From positions 1 through 5,638 of the forward strand of contig JAGBQU010000009.1 of assembly GCA_017632755.1 (NCBI GenBank): DNA of 5,638 bases. Direction: 5' to 3'. The position numbers and the translations under genes are program-made. The first letter of the stretch is position 1, and each line of letters opens with the position of its first letter. The notes under the pieces were generated by a model. The model was not told the DNA's origin. It did not search any database and worked only from the letters and a program-made list of their open reading frames with translations. The DNA comes from Lachnospiraceae bacterium (GTDB lineage: Bacteria > Bacillota_A > Clostridia > Lachnospirales > Lachnospiraceae). This document shows, in pieces, positions 1 to 5,633 of this stretch.

Positions 1-620
1 CCAAGGTCTCTTTCTATGAATTCACGAACTTCCCTTCCACGCTCTCCGATAAGGGCTATGACATTTATATCGGCCTGTGTATTGCGGGCAAACATGCCAA
101 GAAGTGTACTCTTACCTACGCCGGAACCTGCAAAGATGCCGATACGCTGCCCCTTACCGACAGTGATGAGCCCATCTACGGCCTTTACACCAAGCGGGAG
201 CACTTCGTTGATGATTTCCCTCTTCATCGGATCAGGCGGCGGAGCTTCTACTGAATACTGAATATTGCCGGTCTCCGCATCCGGATTGACATTCCTGCCA
301 AAGCCGTCAAGCACTTTACCGAGCATATCGCCGCCGACGGATACCGTCAAAGGGATCTCCTGATTTTCGACAATGCAGCCTCCCCCAATGCCTCCGGTAT
401 TCTCGTAGGGCATCAGGATAGTACGGCCATCCTTAAACCCGACAACCTCTGCCATGACCGATTTGCCATTTCTGCCCTCGGGATAAATCCGGCAGATATC
501 GGCCAATCTCGCATCCGGACCTGCCGATTCGATCGTGAGTCCCACGATATTTACAACCTTGCCAAGCTTTTTGTAGTATGTCTGCTCCAACAGACTCTCG
601 TATTTTTGCAAATTCACCAC
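1..620 (-). CDS. fliI: FliI, flagellar type III export ATPase (N-terminal part, runs off the left edge)
   Basis: FliI is the cytoplasmic F1-beta-like ATPase that helps unfold and feed substrates to the flagellar type III export gate. Translating the minus strand from 620 gives 206 residues and no stop before the window edge; the family is usually about 430-440 residues, so roughly half is missing. Visible are the N-terminal beta-barrel domain (about 20-95, ending IVENQEIPLTVSVGG), the linker motif MLGKVLDGFGR (99-109), GVKAVDGLITVGKGQRIG (144-161), and Walker A GSGVGKST (165-172, Lys170), followed by ALIGERGREVREFIE (189-203), all typical of FliI/YscN. The start is GTG at 620, six bases after the fliH stop and in the same frame. 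A stop (627-629) lies three codons upstream, so no earlier start is possible. SD AGGGAG sits 9 nt away; a second GTG follows at 617. It is translated with fliH, its partner. Identity is very sure, the exact start fairly sure. Confidence 0.96.
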   Translation of the reverse strand, partial: MVNLQKYESLLEQTYYKKLGKVVNIVGLTIESAGPDARLADICRIYPEGRNGKSVMAEVVGFKDGRTILMPYENTGGIGGGCIVENQEIPLTVSVGGDMLGKVLDGFGRNVNPDAETGNIQYSVEAPPPDPMKREIINEVLPLGVKAVDGLITVGKGQRIGIFAGSGVGKSTLLGMFARNTQADINVIALIGERGREVREFIERDL

Positions 621-626
621 AAAGTA

Positions 627-1493
627 CTACTCCCTATGAAAAGAAAGCAGTCTGATCTGTTCCTTCAAAGCCGATAGCTGGACATCCAAACTGCAATCAT
701 ATATTCCGCCGTCCGTTTCTATCATGCACTCACCCGAGGCAAGGGAATAATCCTCTATTACCTCAACAGTCGCCGAGACAGACGCCGGAGCCTGCATCAA
801 TTCTTCTTTTTGTTCCTTTACATACTCATAATCCTCGCGGGATACATGAACGATGAAATCCTTGACTCCTTCCACCTTGCGAATGGTATCGGAAAGAAGC
901 TTTACGATGAAATCCTTCTTGTCTGCGAGGGTAACATGTATGATATGTTCATAGATATCGGTCAGAGCATCCACCAAAAGCGGTTCCATCTCATTAAGGC
1001 GCGCCTCGGACTCAGCCTCGAGCCTTTGCCTCTCCTCTTCCAAACGGGCTTTTTCATTCTCCAGTTCTGTCGTCGTCTGGATCTTCCCGTCCTGATAACC
1101 GGCCTTTCGCCCTTCCTCATGGCCGAAGCTGCGGGCACTTTCTTTAATGCTCTCCGCCTGCACTCTGGCGTCTTCCAGGATCTGCTGCGCTTCCTCCTGT
1201 GCTTTTTGCACAATTGCGGCAGCCTTCTCATCAAATGCACTGATCTTCTCTGCCGCCAGTCCCTCCGTAAAACCGTCTTCGCCGGTTTCGTCCGAGTCTG
1301 CCAAAAGCTTTGCGACTTCGGTGGCCTCCAGATGATTCGGGAACTGGGCATCCTCGAACTGTGCAGGATCCTCATTCGCCTTTTCCCGCAACTGCTGCAG
1401 CCTCTGCTGCATGATATCATTCGTATCGATCACCCTGGCTGACGCCGGATCCATTGCTGCATATCCAAATTTAAATAGGGTCTGATTAGACAA
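627..1493 (-). CDS. fliH: FliH, regulator/stator of the flagellar export ATPase (TTG start)
   Basis: FliH dimers bind the N-terminus of FliI, inhibit premature ATP hydrolysis and link the ATPase to the C-ring. The 288-residue product has a short conserved head (LSNQTLFKFGY, then ARVIDTND at 19-26). An acidic Ala/Glu/Gln-rich helical region (about 85-170) follows, likely coiled coil. It contains three overlapping GxxxG units (G124, G128, G132, G136), a known FliH hallmark. The globular C-terminal domain ends with the conserved ECMIETDGGIYDCSLDVQL (255-273). The frame stays open upstream to another TTG at 1526, which would add 11 residues, but that codon has only a badly spaced SD. TTG 1493 has GGAGGAG about 9 nt upstream and gives the head expected from clostridial FliH. 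The next ATG is 1454 (residue 14), with a weak SD. With TTG 1493 the gene overlaps the end of fliG by 8 nt, indicating translational coupling. Confidence 0.93.
   Translation of the reverse strand: MSNQTLFKFGYAAMDPASARVIDTNDIMQQRLQQLREKANEDPAQFEDAQFPNHLEATEVAKLLADSDETGEDGFTEGLAAEKISAFDEKAAAIVQKAQEEAQQILEDARVQAESIKESARSFGHEEGRKAGYQDGKIQTTTELENEKARLEEERQRLEAESEARLNEMEPLLVDALTDIYEHIIHVTLADKKDFIVKLLSDTIRKVEGVKDFIVHVSREDYEYVKEQKEELMQAPASVSATVEVIEDYSLASGECMIETDGGIYDCSLDVQLSALKEQIRLLSFHRE
630..635 (-). promoter_or_regulatory. SD site of fliI
   Basis: AGGGAG lies inside the last codons of fliH, 9 nt ahead of GTG 620 and 12 nt ahead of GTG 617. The spacing favours the first GTG as the fliI start. The site overlaps fliH coding sequence, which suggests that ribosomes finishing fliH re-initiate on fliI. 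Confidence 0.7.
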
Positions 1494-2499
1494 CGATCTC
1501 GTCTCCTCCGCCTCTGGAGATAACAATCTCTCCTGAATCCTCTAGTTTTCTGATAATATTTACAATCTTCTGCTGTGCTTCCTCGACATCCTTCATACGA
1601 ACCGGTCCCATGAACTCCATATCCTCCTTGATCATGACCGCCAGACGTTTTGACAGGTTGTTAAAGATCGCATTCTGTACCTGTTCATTGGAGCCCTTGA
1701 GCGCGATCGCGAGGTCATTGTTGTCCACATCACGCAGCACACGTTGTATAGCTCTGTCGTCCAAAAGAAGAATATCCTCGAACACGAACATCTTTTTGCG
1801 GATCTCGTCTGCGAGCTCCGGCTCCTCGATCTCGAGGGTTTCCATGATATGCTTCTCTGTTCCTCTGTCCACCGTATTTAAGATATCCACCACAGCATCG
1901 ACACCACCCACGATGGTGTAATCCTGATTTACCAAAGATGCAAGCTTTGATTCAAGCACCTTCTCCACTTCCTTGATCACATCCGGACTGGTACGATCCA
2001 TGGATGCCACACGCTTGGCAACCTCGGCCTGTCTGTCAGGCGGAAGTGCCGATATGATCATCGCCGACTGACTGGGAGAGAGATACGACAGGATCAACGC
2101 GATTGTCTGCGGATGCTCATCCTGAATAAAGTTAAGGAGCTGGGATGCATCGGCCTTTCTGACAAACTCGAACGGTTTTACCTGAAGGGATGCCGTCAGT
2201 TTTCCGATCACTTCGATTGCCTTCTCCGAACCGAGTGCCTTTTCCAAAAGTTCTTTTGCGTATCCGATACCTCCCTCTGCAATGTACTGCTGGGCAAGAC
2301 ACACCTCGTAGAACTCATTGATCACTTCCTCCTTCAGCTGTGGCGTCACGCTTCTGGTGTTGGCGATCTCCAAGGTCAGTTCCTCAATTTCTTCTTCTTT
2401 TAAATGTTTAAAGATCAAAGCAGACTGCTCCGGTCCCAGGGCGATCAGCAAAATTGCAGCCTTCTGGATGCCGGAGATCGATGCATCATTTCCGCGCAT
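1486..2499 (-). CDS. fliG: FliG, flagellar rotor/switch protein
   Basis: FliG is the C-ring subunit that binds the FliF tail, contacts FliM and takes torque from the MotAB stator. Its 337 residues match the usual length. The N-terminal FliF-binding domain starts IQKAAILLIALG (11-22). The middle domain carries the EHPQ motif (128-131) that contacts FliM, and the C-terminal domain has the MFVF hinge (237-240) and the torque helix. From memory of E. coli FliG numbering, Lys264, Arg281, Asp288/Asp289 and Arg297 correspond here to Lys268, Arg285, Glu292/Asp293 and Arg301, a constant offset of four, so the charged stator-facing set is kept with one Asp-to-Glu change. ATG 2499 is three bases after the fliF stop, with a G-rich SD (2505-2510) about 5 nt away, overlapping the fliF stop region. 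Close coupling suits two proteins that assemble together. Confidence 0.98.
   Translation of the reverse strand: MRGNDASISGIQKAAILLIALGPEQSALIFKHLKEEEIEELTLEIANTRSVTPQLKEEVINEFYEVCLAQQYIAEGGIGYAKELLEKALGSEKAIEVIGKLTASLQVKPFEFVRKADASQLLNFIQDEHPQTIALILSYLSPSQSAMIISALPPDRQAEVAKRVASMDRTSPDVIKEVEKVLESKLASLVNQDYTIVGGVDAVVDILNTVDRGTEKHIMETLEIEEPELADEIRKKMFVFEDILLLDDRAIQRVLRDVDNNDLAIALKGSNEQVQNAIFNNLSKRLAVMIKEDMEFMGPVRMKDVEEAQQKIVNIIRKLEDSGEIVISRGGGDEIVV
1503..1509 (-). promoter_or_regulatory. SD site of fliH, embedded in fliG
   Basis: GGAGGAG lies 9 nt upstream of TTG 1493 and is made of the codons for the Gly/Asp/Glu-rich FliG tail (RGGGDE). It is a near-ideal SD and is the main reason for choosing TTG 1493 over TTG 1526 or ATG 1454. 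Confidence 0.75.
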
Positions 2500-2502
2500 A
2501 CA

Positions 2503-4101
2503 TTACCCCCAATCCTCTTGCAGCCAGTTGCGAAGCAAACTTGCAACTGCCTCAGGATTTTCTTCCACGAATTTATCAATCAGCTTGCGAATCTCCGATT
2601 TTTCTTCCAGCTCGATGTTATCGAGTTCCTGCTGCGGGGTGGATTGCAAAAGCGATTCTACAGAAAGCTCCTCTTCCTCCTCCACGACAGCCTCGCCTCT
2701 CATGCTTCTGAGCACAACATACGCCAGAAGACCGAGGATAATGACGATCAGAACAATCTGGAGAACATCCCATATATTGATGTCCAGACCTTCCTTGTCG
2801 ATAAAGATCGGCCGCTCATATGCGACAATCTCGATATTTTCAAGCGGGATACCGGTTGCCTTTGCCACTGTGCTGTAGATATCTTCCGACACCTCAAGCT
2901 GTATATTCTCTCCGTTTGCCGCCTTAAATTCATCCCAACTGATGCCGTCAAGCAGTCCCTGTGCCTGCACGTCCTCTTCTTTATAGACATGCAGCTTTGT
3001 GGCTGCCACTGCGATAGACGAACTCTCCAGCCGGATCACACCCGCGGGCGTTGTGATCTTGGTGATCGTCTCATGCGGCAGATAATTCCGTTCGATCTCA
3101 GATACCGCTGAGGAGGAGTCCGCATAATCCGGCATGACATAGGTTGTATCGTTCTGACCATTGCTTCCTGTTCCGGGTTCCCCACCGGTTGTTCCCGAAT
3201 TTTCAGCCTCATATATCCTCTCGCTGCTGAGCACACCCTGAGACTGCCCCTCCGCAGCGGTAAAATCATGATCTGTCCACTCTTTGGTCGAAAAGTCCTG
3301 ATCCAGATTGCAGGACACCTCTACGGAATCATAAAGCGGCGTTCCCACGAGCACGGAACGCACCTCCTGCTTGACAAGATTTTCTGCCTGCTGCTTGGCA
3401 GAGAGTTGCGAGGACGCACTGCCTCCGAGCGAATTCTCCACATCACCGGAAAAGAGAAGGTTTCCCGTTGTATCAATGATGGATATTCCTTCTGTCGTCT
3501 TATTTCCAAGCGCATTCTTGATAAACATGGCAAGCGCATTCGCCTTTTCCTGTCCGAGTTCACCGCTCAGCTCTAAGACTACAGCCGCCGTGGATTGCTC
3601 ATCACGTGAAATAAGCGTTCCGTCGTCGGCAGGGATCGTCAAAGTAACATCCGCTTTCTCAACGACCTCATTTCTCTCCAGCGTCTTTTCCAGTTCGCTC
3701 TCCAGAAGAACCAGATAACGCTTTTGTTTGTCGCTCTCCGTCGTGGAAAGACCACCTTCAAGCACATTGTCTATGGAATATGTGACCGTCGGGATGTCGT
3801 TTGCTCCAAGTAGCAGATTGGCATCCGAGACTTTACTCTTGACAACCGAGATCTGAAGTCCGTCCGCGGATACCTTGTTACCAATGTTCGCCTCATTCAA
3901 AAGATCCGTGATCTGGGAAGCTTCCTTTGTGGATTCACAAGTCGCCAGCACTGTATACTGCGGCCTGGTGAGCACATAGGTCAAAATGGAGAGCGCCAAA
4001 AAAGCACCTGCCGCAGAGCAGATGATAATGGTTTTTTGCTTTGGCGTAAACTTTTTCCACCAATCCTGTATTTTCTTCCACAGTTCCTGCAATCGTTCCA
4101 C
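2503..4101 (-). CDS. fliF: FliF, flagellar MS-ring protein (GTG start)
   Basis: FliF multimerises in the cytoplasmic membrane into the MS ring, the base on which rod, C-ring and export gate assemble. The product is 532 residues, normal for the family. An amphipathic head (MERLQELWKKIQDWWKKF) precedes TM1 (about 24-45). The extracytoplasmic ring-building domains follow (about 46-440), including RYLVLLESELEKTLE (128-142) and a Gly/Thr/Asn-rich low-complexity linker (about 302-320) of the kind seen in the FliF collar. TM2 (about 443-464, rich in Ile/Leu/Val) leads to an acidic cytoplasmic stretch (EEEEEL, 474-479) and the C-terminal FliG-binding segment (about 500-532, with EENPEAVASLLRNWL). GTG is certain within one codon because TAA lies directly upstream in frame. 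SD AAGGAG is at 4112-4117, 10 nt away. The 58-nt gap from fliE holds a 7-bp hairpin directly ahead of the SD. Confidence 0.98.
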   Translation of the reverse strand: MERLQELWKKIQDWWKKFTPKQKTIIICSAAGAFLALSILTYVLTRPQYTVLATCESTKEASQITDLLNEANIGNKVSADGLQISVVKSKVSDANLLLGANDIPTVTYSIDNVLEGGLSTTESDKQKRYLVLLESELEKTLERNEVVEKADVTLTIPADDGTLISRDEQSTAAVVLELSGELGQEKANALAMFIKNALGNKTTEGISIIDTTGNLLFSGDVENSLGGSASSQLSAKQQAENLVKQEVRSVLVGTPLYDSVEVSCNLDQDFSTKEWTDHDFTAAEGQSQGVLSSERIYEAENSGTTGGEPGTGSNGQNDTTYVMPDYADSSSAVSEIERNYLPHETITKITTPAGVIRLESSSIAVAATKLHVYKEEDVQAQGLLDGISWDEFKAANGENIQLEVSEDIYSTVAKATGIPLENIEIVAYERPIFIDKEGLDINIWDVLQIVLIVIILGLLAYVVLRSMRGEAVVEEEEELSVESLLQSTPQQELDNIELEEKSEIRKLIDKFVEENPEAVASLLRNWLQEDWG

Positions 4102-4111
4102 TTATGTATCT

Positions 4112-4117
4112 CTCCTT
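4112..4117 (-). promoter_or_regulatory. SD site of fliF
   Basis: AAGGAG sits 10 nt before the GTG start and follows an A-run that borders a 7-bp hairpin. The GTG codon is preceded in frame by TAA, so this SD and start pair is the only reasonable choice for fliF. Confidence 0.75.
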
Positions 4118-4120
4118 TTT

Positions 4121-4149
4121 TGCCCGGTGCATACCGCTTGATCCGGGCA
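4121..4149 (-). other. Hairpin in the fliE-fliF gap, ahead of the fliF SD
   Basis: TGCCCGG (4149-4143) and CCGGGCA (4127-4121) form a perfect, GC-rich 7-bp stem with a 15-nt loop. On the transcribed strand it is followed by A bases and the fliF SD, not by a U-run, so it is not an intrinsic terminator for the operon. It could affect mRNA processing, stability or access to the fliF ribosome site; that is inference. Confidence 0.5.
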
Positions 4150-4159
4150 TAGGTTTTTC

Positions 4160-4486
4160 TTAGATCTGCATCTGCATGATCTCTTTATATGCCTCCAGAA
4201 ATTTATCTCTGACAGCCACAGTGTACTGCAATGCCGTGGAAGCTTTCTGCAGCGCGATCGTCAGATCATGCGTATTGTCTGTCTCGCCGAGGGCAAGACG
4301 GATCTCCTCGTTCTCCGCATCGGAAAGATAACTGTTCGTCGTATTGATATTGTCGATCGCAGACGTCAAAAAAGCTTCAAACACATTGTTTGACCCCGTG
4401 ATATCCCGCGTTTTGACCGAAGAATTCTTTATGGCCGCCTCTTTGATCGCAGCCGAATTAAACTGATATAATGAATTGATATCCAT
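4160..4486 (-). CDS. fliE: FliE, MS-ring/rod junction protein
   Basis: FliE is a small exported protein that joins the FliF ring to the proximal rod and is needed for export of later rod subunits. Its 108 residues fit the family (about 100-110). The conserved C-terminal half is plain: THDLTIALQKASTALQ (72-87), then VRDKFLEAYKEIMQMQI (92-108). The N-terminal half (MDINSLYQFNSAAI) is variable, with FEAFL at 36-40, as is usual. ATG 4486 has SD GGAGG at 4495-4499, spacer 8 nt. It lies 52 nt after flgC and 58 nt before fliF. Confidence 0.97.
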   Translation of the reverse strand: MDINSLYQFNSAAIKEAAIKNSSVKTRDITGSNNVFEAFLTSAIDNINTTNSYLSDAENEEIRLALGETDNTHDLTIALQKASTALQYTVAVRDKFLEAYKEIMQMQI

Positions 4487-4538
4487 CTATACTCCCTCCG
4501 AGATCTCTACCTCTCCTACTCCCCAATAGCCAATGTCC

Positions 4539-4982
4539 TTACTGTCCCATCTCAAGACCCTTCATCGCCATGCTCTTGCTGGCGTTAAAAGCGGTTGCAT
4601 TCGCCTCATAGGATCTGCTCGCATCGATCAGGTTCGTCATCTCCGTCACGATATTCACGTTCGGATAATACACATATCCGTTTTCATCCGCATCCGGATG
4701 AGAGGGATCGTAAGCCTTGACAAGATCCGTGGAATAGTCCTCAAACGTAGAGACTACCTTCACGCCCTTCCCGCGATACTTTTCCGTAGCGTGGCCAAGC
4801 ACACCTGCAAAGCCGACGCCTTCCGTTTTTTCCTGAAAAATGACGGATTTCCTGCGATATGGAGTACCATCCGATGTTCTCGTCGTATTTGCATTGGCGA
4901 CATTCTGCGCAATGATATCCATGCGGTATCTCTGTGCGGTAAGTCCCGATGCATGTGTGTCAAAAGAAGAAAGAAAACTCAT
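4539..4982 (-). CDS. flgC: FlgC, proximal rod protein
   Basis: FlgC is one of the proximal rod subunits exported through the flagellar type III system and stacked on FliE/FlgB. The 147-residue length is typical. The N-terminal helix has the rod/hook-family signature ASGLTAQRYRMDIIAQNVANANTT (11-34, quoted as overlapping parts of the family pattern A.GL...R.D..A.N.AN..T). The C-terminal half has YDPSHPDADENGYVYYPNVN (91-110), IVTEMTNLIDASRSYEANA (111-129) and the end helix AFNASKSMAMKGLEMGQ (131-147), strongly characteristic of FlgC. ATG 4982 has AGGAGG 8 nt upstream. The gap from flgB is 22 nt. Confidence 0.98.
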   Translation of the reverse strand: MSFLSSFDTHASGLTAQRYRMDIIAQNVANANTTRTSDGTPYRRKSVIFQEKTEGVGFAGVLGHATEKYRGKGVKVVSTFEDYSTDLVKAYDPSHPDADENGYVYYPNVNIVTEMTNLIDASRSYEANATAFNASKSMAMKGLEMGQ

Positions 4983-5004
4983 ATCCTCATCCTCCTCTCA
5001 TCTG

Positions 5005-5394
5005 CTATTTCATTACCGATTTCAAATTGGAAAATTCCTGATTAACGCTCGACATCAGAGCATTGTATTTGATCTGGTTTCGGGCAAGCTCCACATTTTC
5101 CGTATCGATGTCGACATTATTGCCGTCTACGCGGTAGGAATAATCACCATGATCCGTGTATGTGGCCGGTTTCAGATCTCCAAGTGTAAGGTGATCCACC
5201 TTCTCATCCATCGATTTGTACCGCATCTTGGATAATGCCCTTGTCAATTCGCCTTCAAACGCAACATCCTTGCGCTTATAATTGGGAGTGTCCGCGTTGG
5301 CTATATTGTTCGCGATCACCTCGTTGCGGAGCCAGGAAGCATCCGCAGCTTTATCCATAACATTGATATAATTATATACATTTGACTGGATCAT
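5005..5394 (-). CDS. flgB: FlgB, proximal rod protein; first gene of the operon
   Basis: FlgB is the rod subunit closest to FliE and the MS ring. The 129-residue product fits the family (about 125-140). The rod-family motif IANNIANADTPNYKRKDV is at 27-44, preceded by DKAADASWLRNEV (14-26). The C-terminal conserved part reads GNNVDIDTENVELARNQIKY (91-110) and ends with a helix NALMSSVNQEFSNL. ATG 5394 has a strong SD GGGAGG at 5403-5408 with an 8-nt spacer. A sigma-A-like promoter and upstream terminators lie directly before it, so flgB appears to open the transcription unit. Codons 6-11 contain an AT palindrome also found at the promoter. Confidence 0.98.
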   Translation of the reverse strand: MIQSNVYNYINVMDKAADASWLRNEVIANNIANADTPNYKRKDVAFEGELTRALSKMRYKSMDEKVDHLTLGDLKPATYTDHGDYSYRVDGNNVDIDTENVELARNQIKYNALMSSVNQEFSNLKSVMK

Positions 5395-5417
5395 AGAAAC
5401 AACCTCCCATCTATATA

Positions 5418-5445
5418 ATTATAAAGAATTCTCATAAAAACACAA
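5418..5445 (-). promoter_or_regulatory. Sigma-A-like promoter of the flgB operon
   Basis: The minus strand reads TTGTGT (5445-5440), a 16-nt spacer and a perfect TATAAT (5423-5418). The -10 is consensus; the -35 matches TTGACA at only three positions. Transcription would start near 5410-5412, only a few bases ahead of the flgB SD. I saw no sigma-D/FliA (TAAA, then GCCGATAT) or sigma-54 (TGGCAC, TTGC) pattern here. This fits early flagellar genes of Firmicutes, which use the housekeeping sigma factor. Confidence 0.6.
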
Positions 5446-5465
5446 GTATTTTTGCCCTATACTAT

Positions 5466-5488
5466 AAAAAAGAATGCCGCTTGCGGCA
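5466..5488 (-). terminator. Intrinsic terminator upstream of the flgB promoter
   Basis: On the minus strand TGCCGC AA GCGGCA forms a GC-rich hairpin (5488-5475; 5-6 bp stem) followed directly by TTCTTTTTT (5474-5466). This is a compact, well-formed intrinsic terminator for transcripts arriving from the right. It sits about 20 bp before the -35 element, so it would shield the fla operon from read-through. Confidence 0.7.
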
Positions 5489-5490
5489 GT

Positions 5491-5543
5491 CTCGCGCCGA
5501 GTGCGGTTGCATTTATGCAACGTTTTCATTACGCGCGAGTGCG
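5491..5543. repeat. Nested inverted repeat with a direct-repeat octamer
   Basis: CTCGCGC (5491-5497) and GCGCGAG (5533-5539) are perfect 7-base complements. They enclose a second perfect inverted repeat, GTTGCAT-TT-ATGCAAC (5506-5521). CGAGTGCG occurs twice (5498-5505 and 5536-5543), 38 bp apart, in near-identical CGCGC-led contexts. The arrangement could fold as a stem with an internal hairpin on either strand. No coding potential is seen. Its role is unknown; it may be part of a dispersed intergenic repeat. Confidence 0.55.
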
Positions 5544-5560
5544 CATCCATAGCGGAGCGC

Positions 5561-5606
5561 TTTTTGTGTAATAGGAATTGCAGTGCAATTTCCTATTACA
5601 CAAAAA
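5561..5606. repeat. Long inverted repeat, 20-bp stem
   Basis: The arms 5561-5580 and 5586-5606 pair over 20 bp with one unpaired base and a 5-base loop (CAGTG); the core is GTGTAATAGG against CCTATTACAC. The T-run is on the outer left arm and the A-run on the outer right arm, on both strands the reverse of an intrinsic terminator (A-stem-T). So the hairpin itself is not a standard terminator. Its outer A/T tract is shared with the neighbouring terminator. It may be a mobile-like palindromic repeat, an RNA stabiliser or a protein site. Confidence 0.65.
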
Positions 5607-5633
5607 AGGATTTATCTGACGATAAATCCTTTT
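5602..5633 (-). terminator. Bidirectional intrinsic terminator at the right edge
   Basis: AAAAGGATTTATC (5604-5616) and GATAAATCCTTTT (5621-5633) form a perfect 13-bp stem with a 4-base loop. On the minus strand the GGATTTATC/GATAAATCC stem is followed by six T bases (5607-5602), a good terminator for a co-directional gene whose end should lie just right of the window. On the plus strand the stem is followed by TTTT (5630-5633), so it could also stop transcripts coming rightwards, though no plus-strand gene is seen here. The minus orientation is preferred because of the longer T-run. Confidence 0.7.

Noticed and set aside
16..261. Plus-strand 81-codon frame opposite fliI
   Set aside because: It is the complement of the FliI Walker A region, which is unmistakable on the minus strand.
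810..1442. Open plus-strand frame of 210 codons antisense to fliH
   Set aside because: Its Leu/Phe-rich, pseudo-membrane look is what the complement of Glu/Lys/Ala/Gln-rich coiled-coil codons produces; no family features.
2318..2878. Ser-rich plus-strand frame of 186 codons
   Set aside because: Antisense to the fliF 3' end and fliG 5' end; low-complexity Ser/Thr content reflects complement codons.
2404..3111. Open plus-strand frame of 235 codons across fliF/fliG
   Set aside because: It lies antisense to two certain genes, has no recognisable domain, and spans the fliF-fliG junction; it is a shadow of their codon bias.
3935..4150. Small minus-strand ORF starting MPGSSGMHRAKK in the fliE-fliF gap
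   Set aside because: It has no SD, starts inside the hairpin and mostly overlaps fliF in another frame. A leader peptide was considered, but nothing supports it.
5458..5463. TATACT as a plus-strand -10 for a divergent gene
   Set aside because: No -35 at 16-18 bp (AT-run only) and no plus-strand coding sequence follows before the window ends.
5551..5565. Plus-strand AGCG-GAG-CGCT followed by TTTTT as a terminator
   Set aside because: The stem is only 4 bp with a 3-base loop, no plus-strand gene precedes it, and the T-run belongs to the long inverted repeat.
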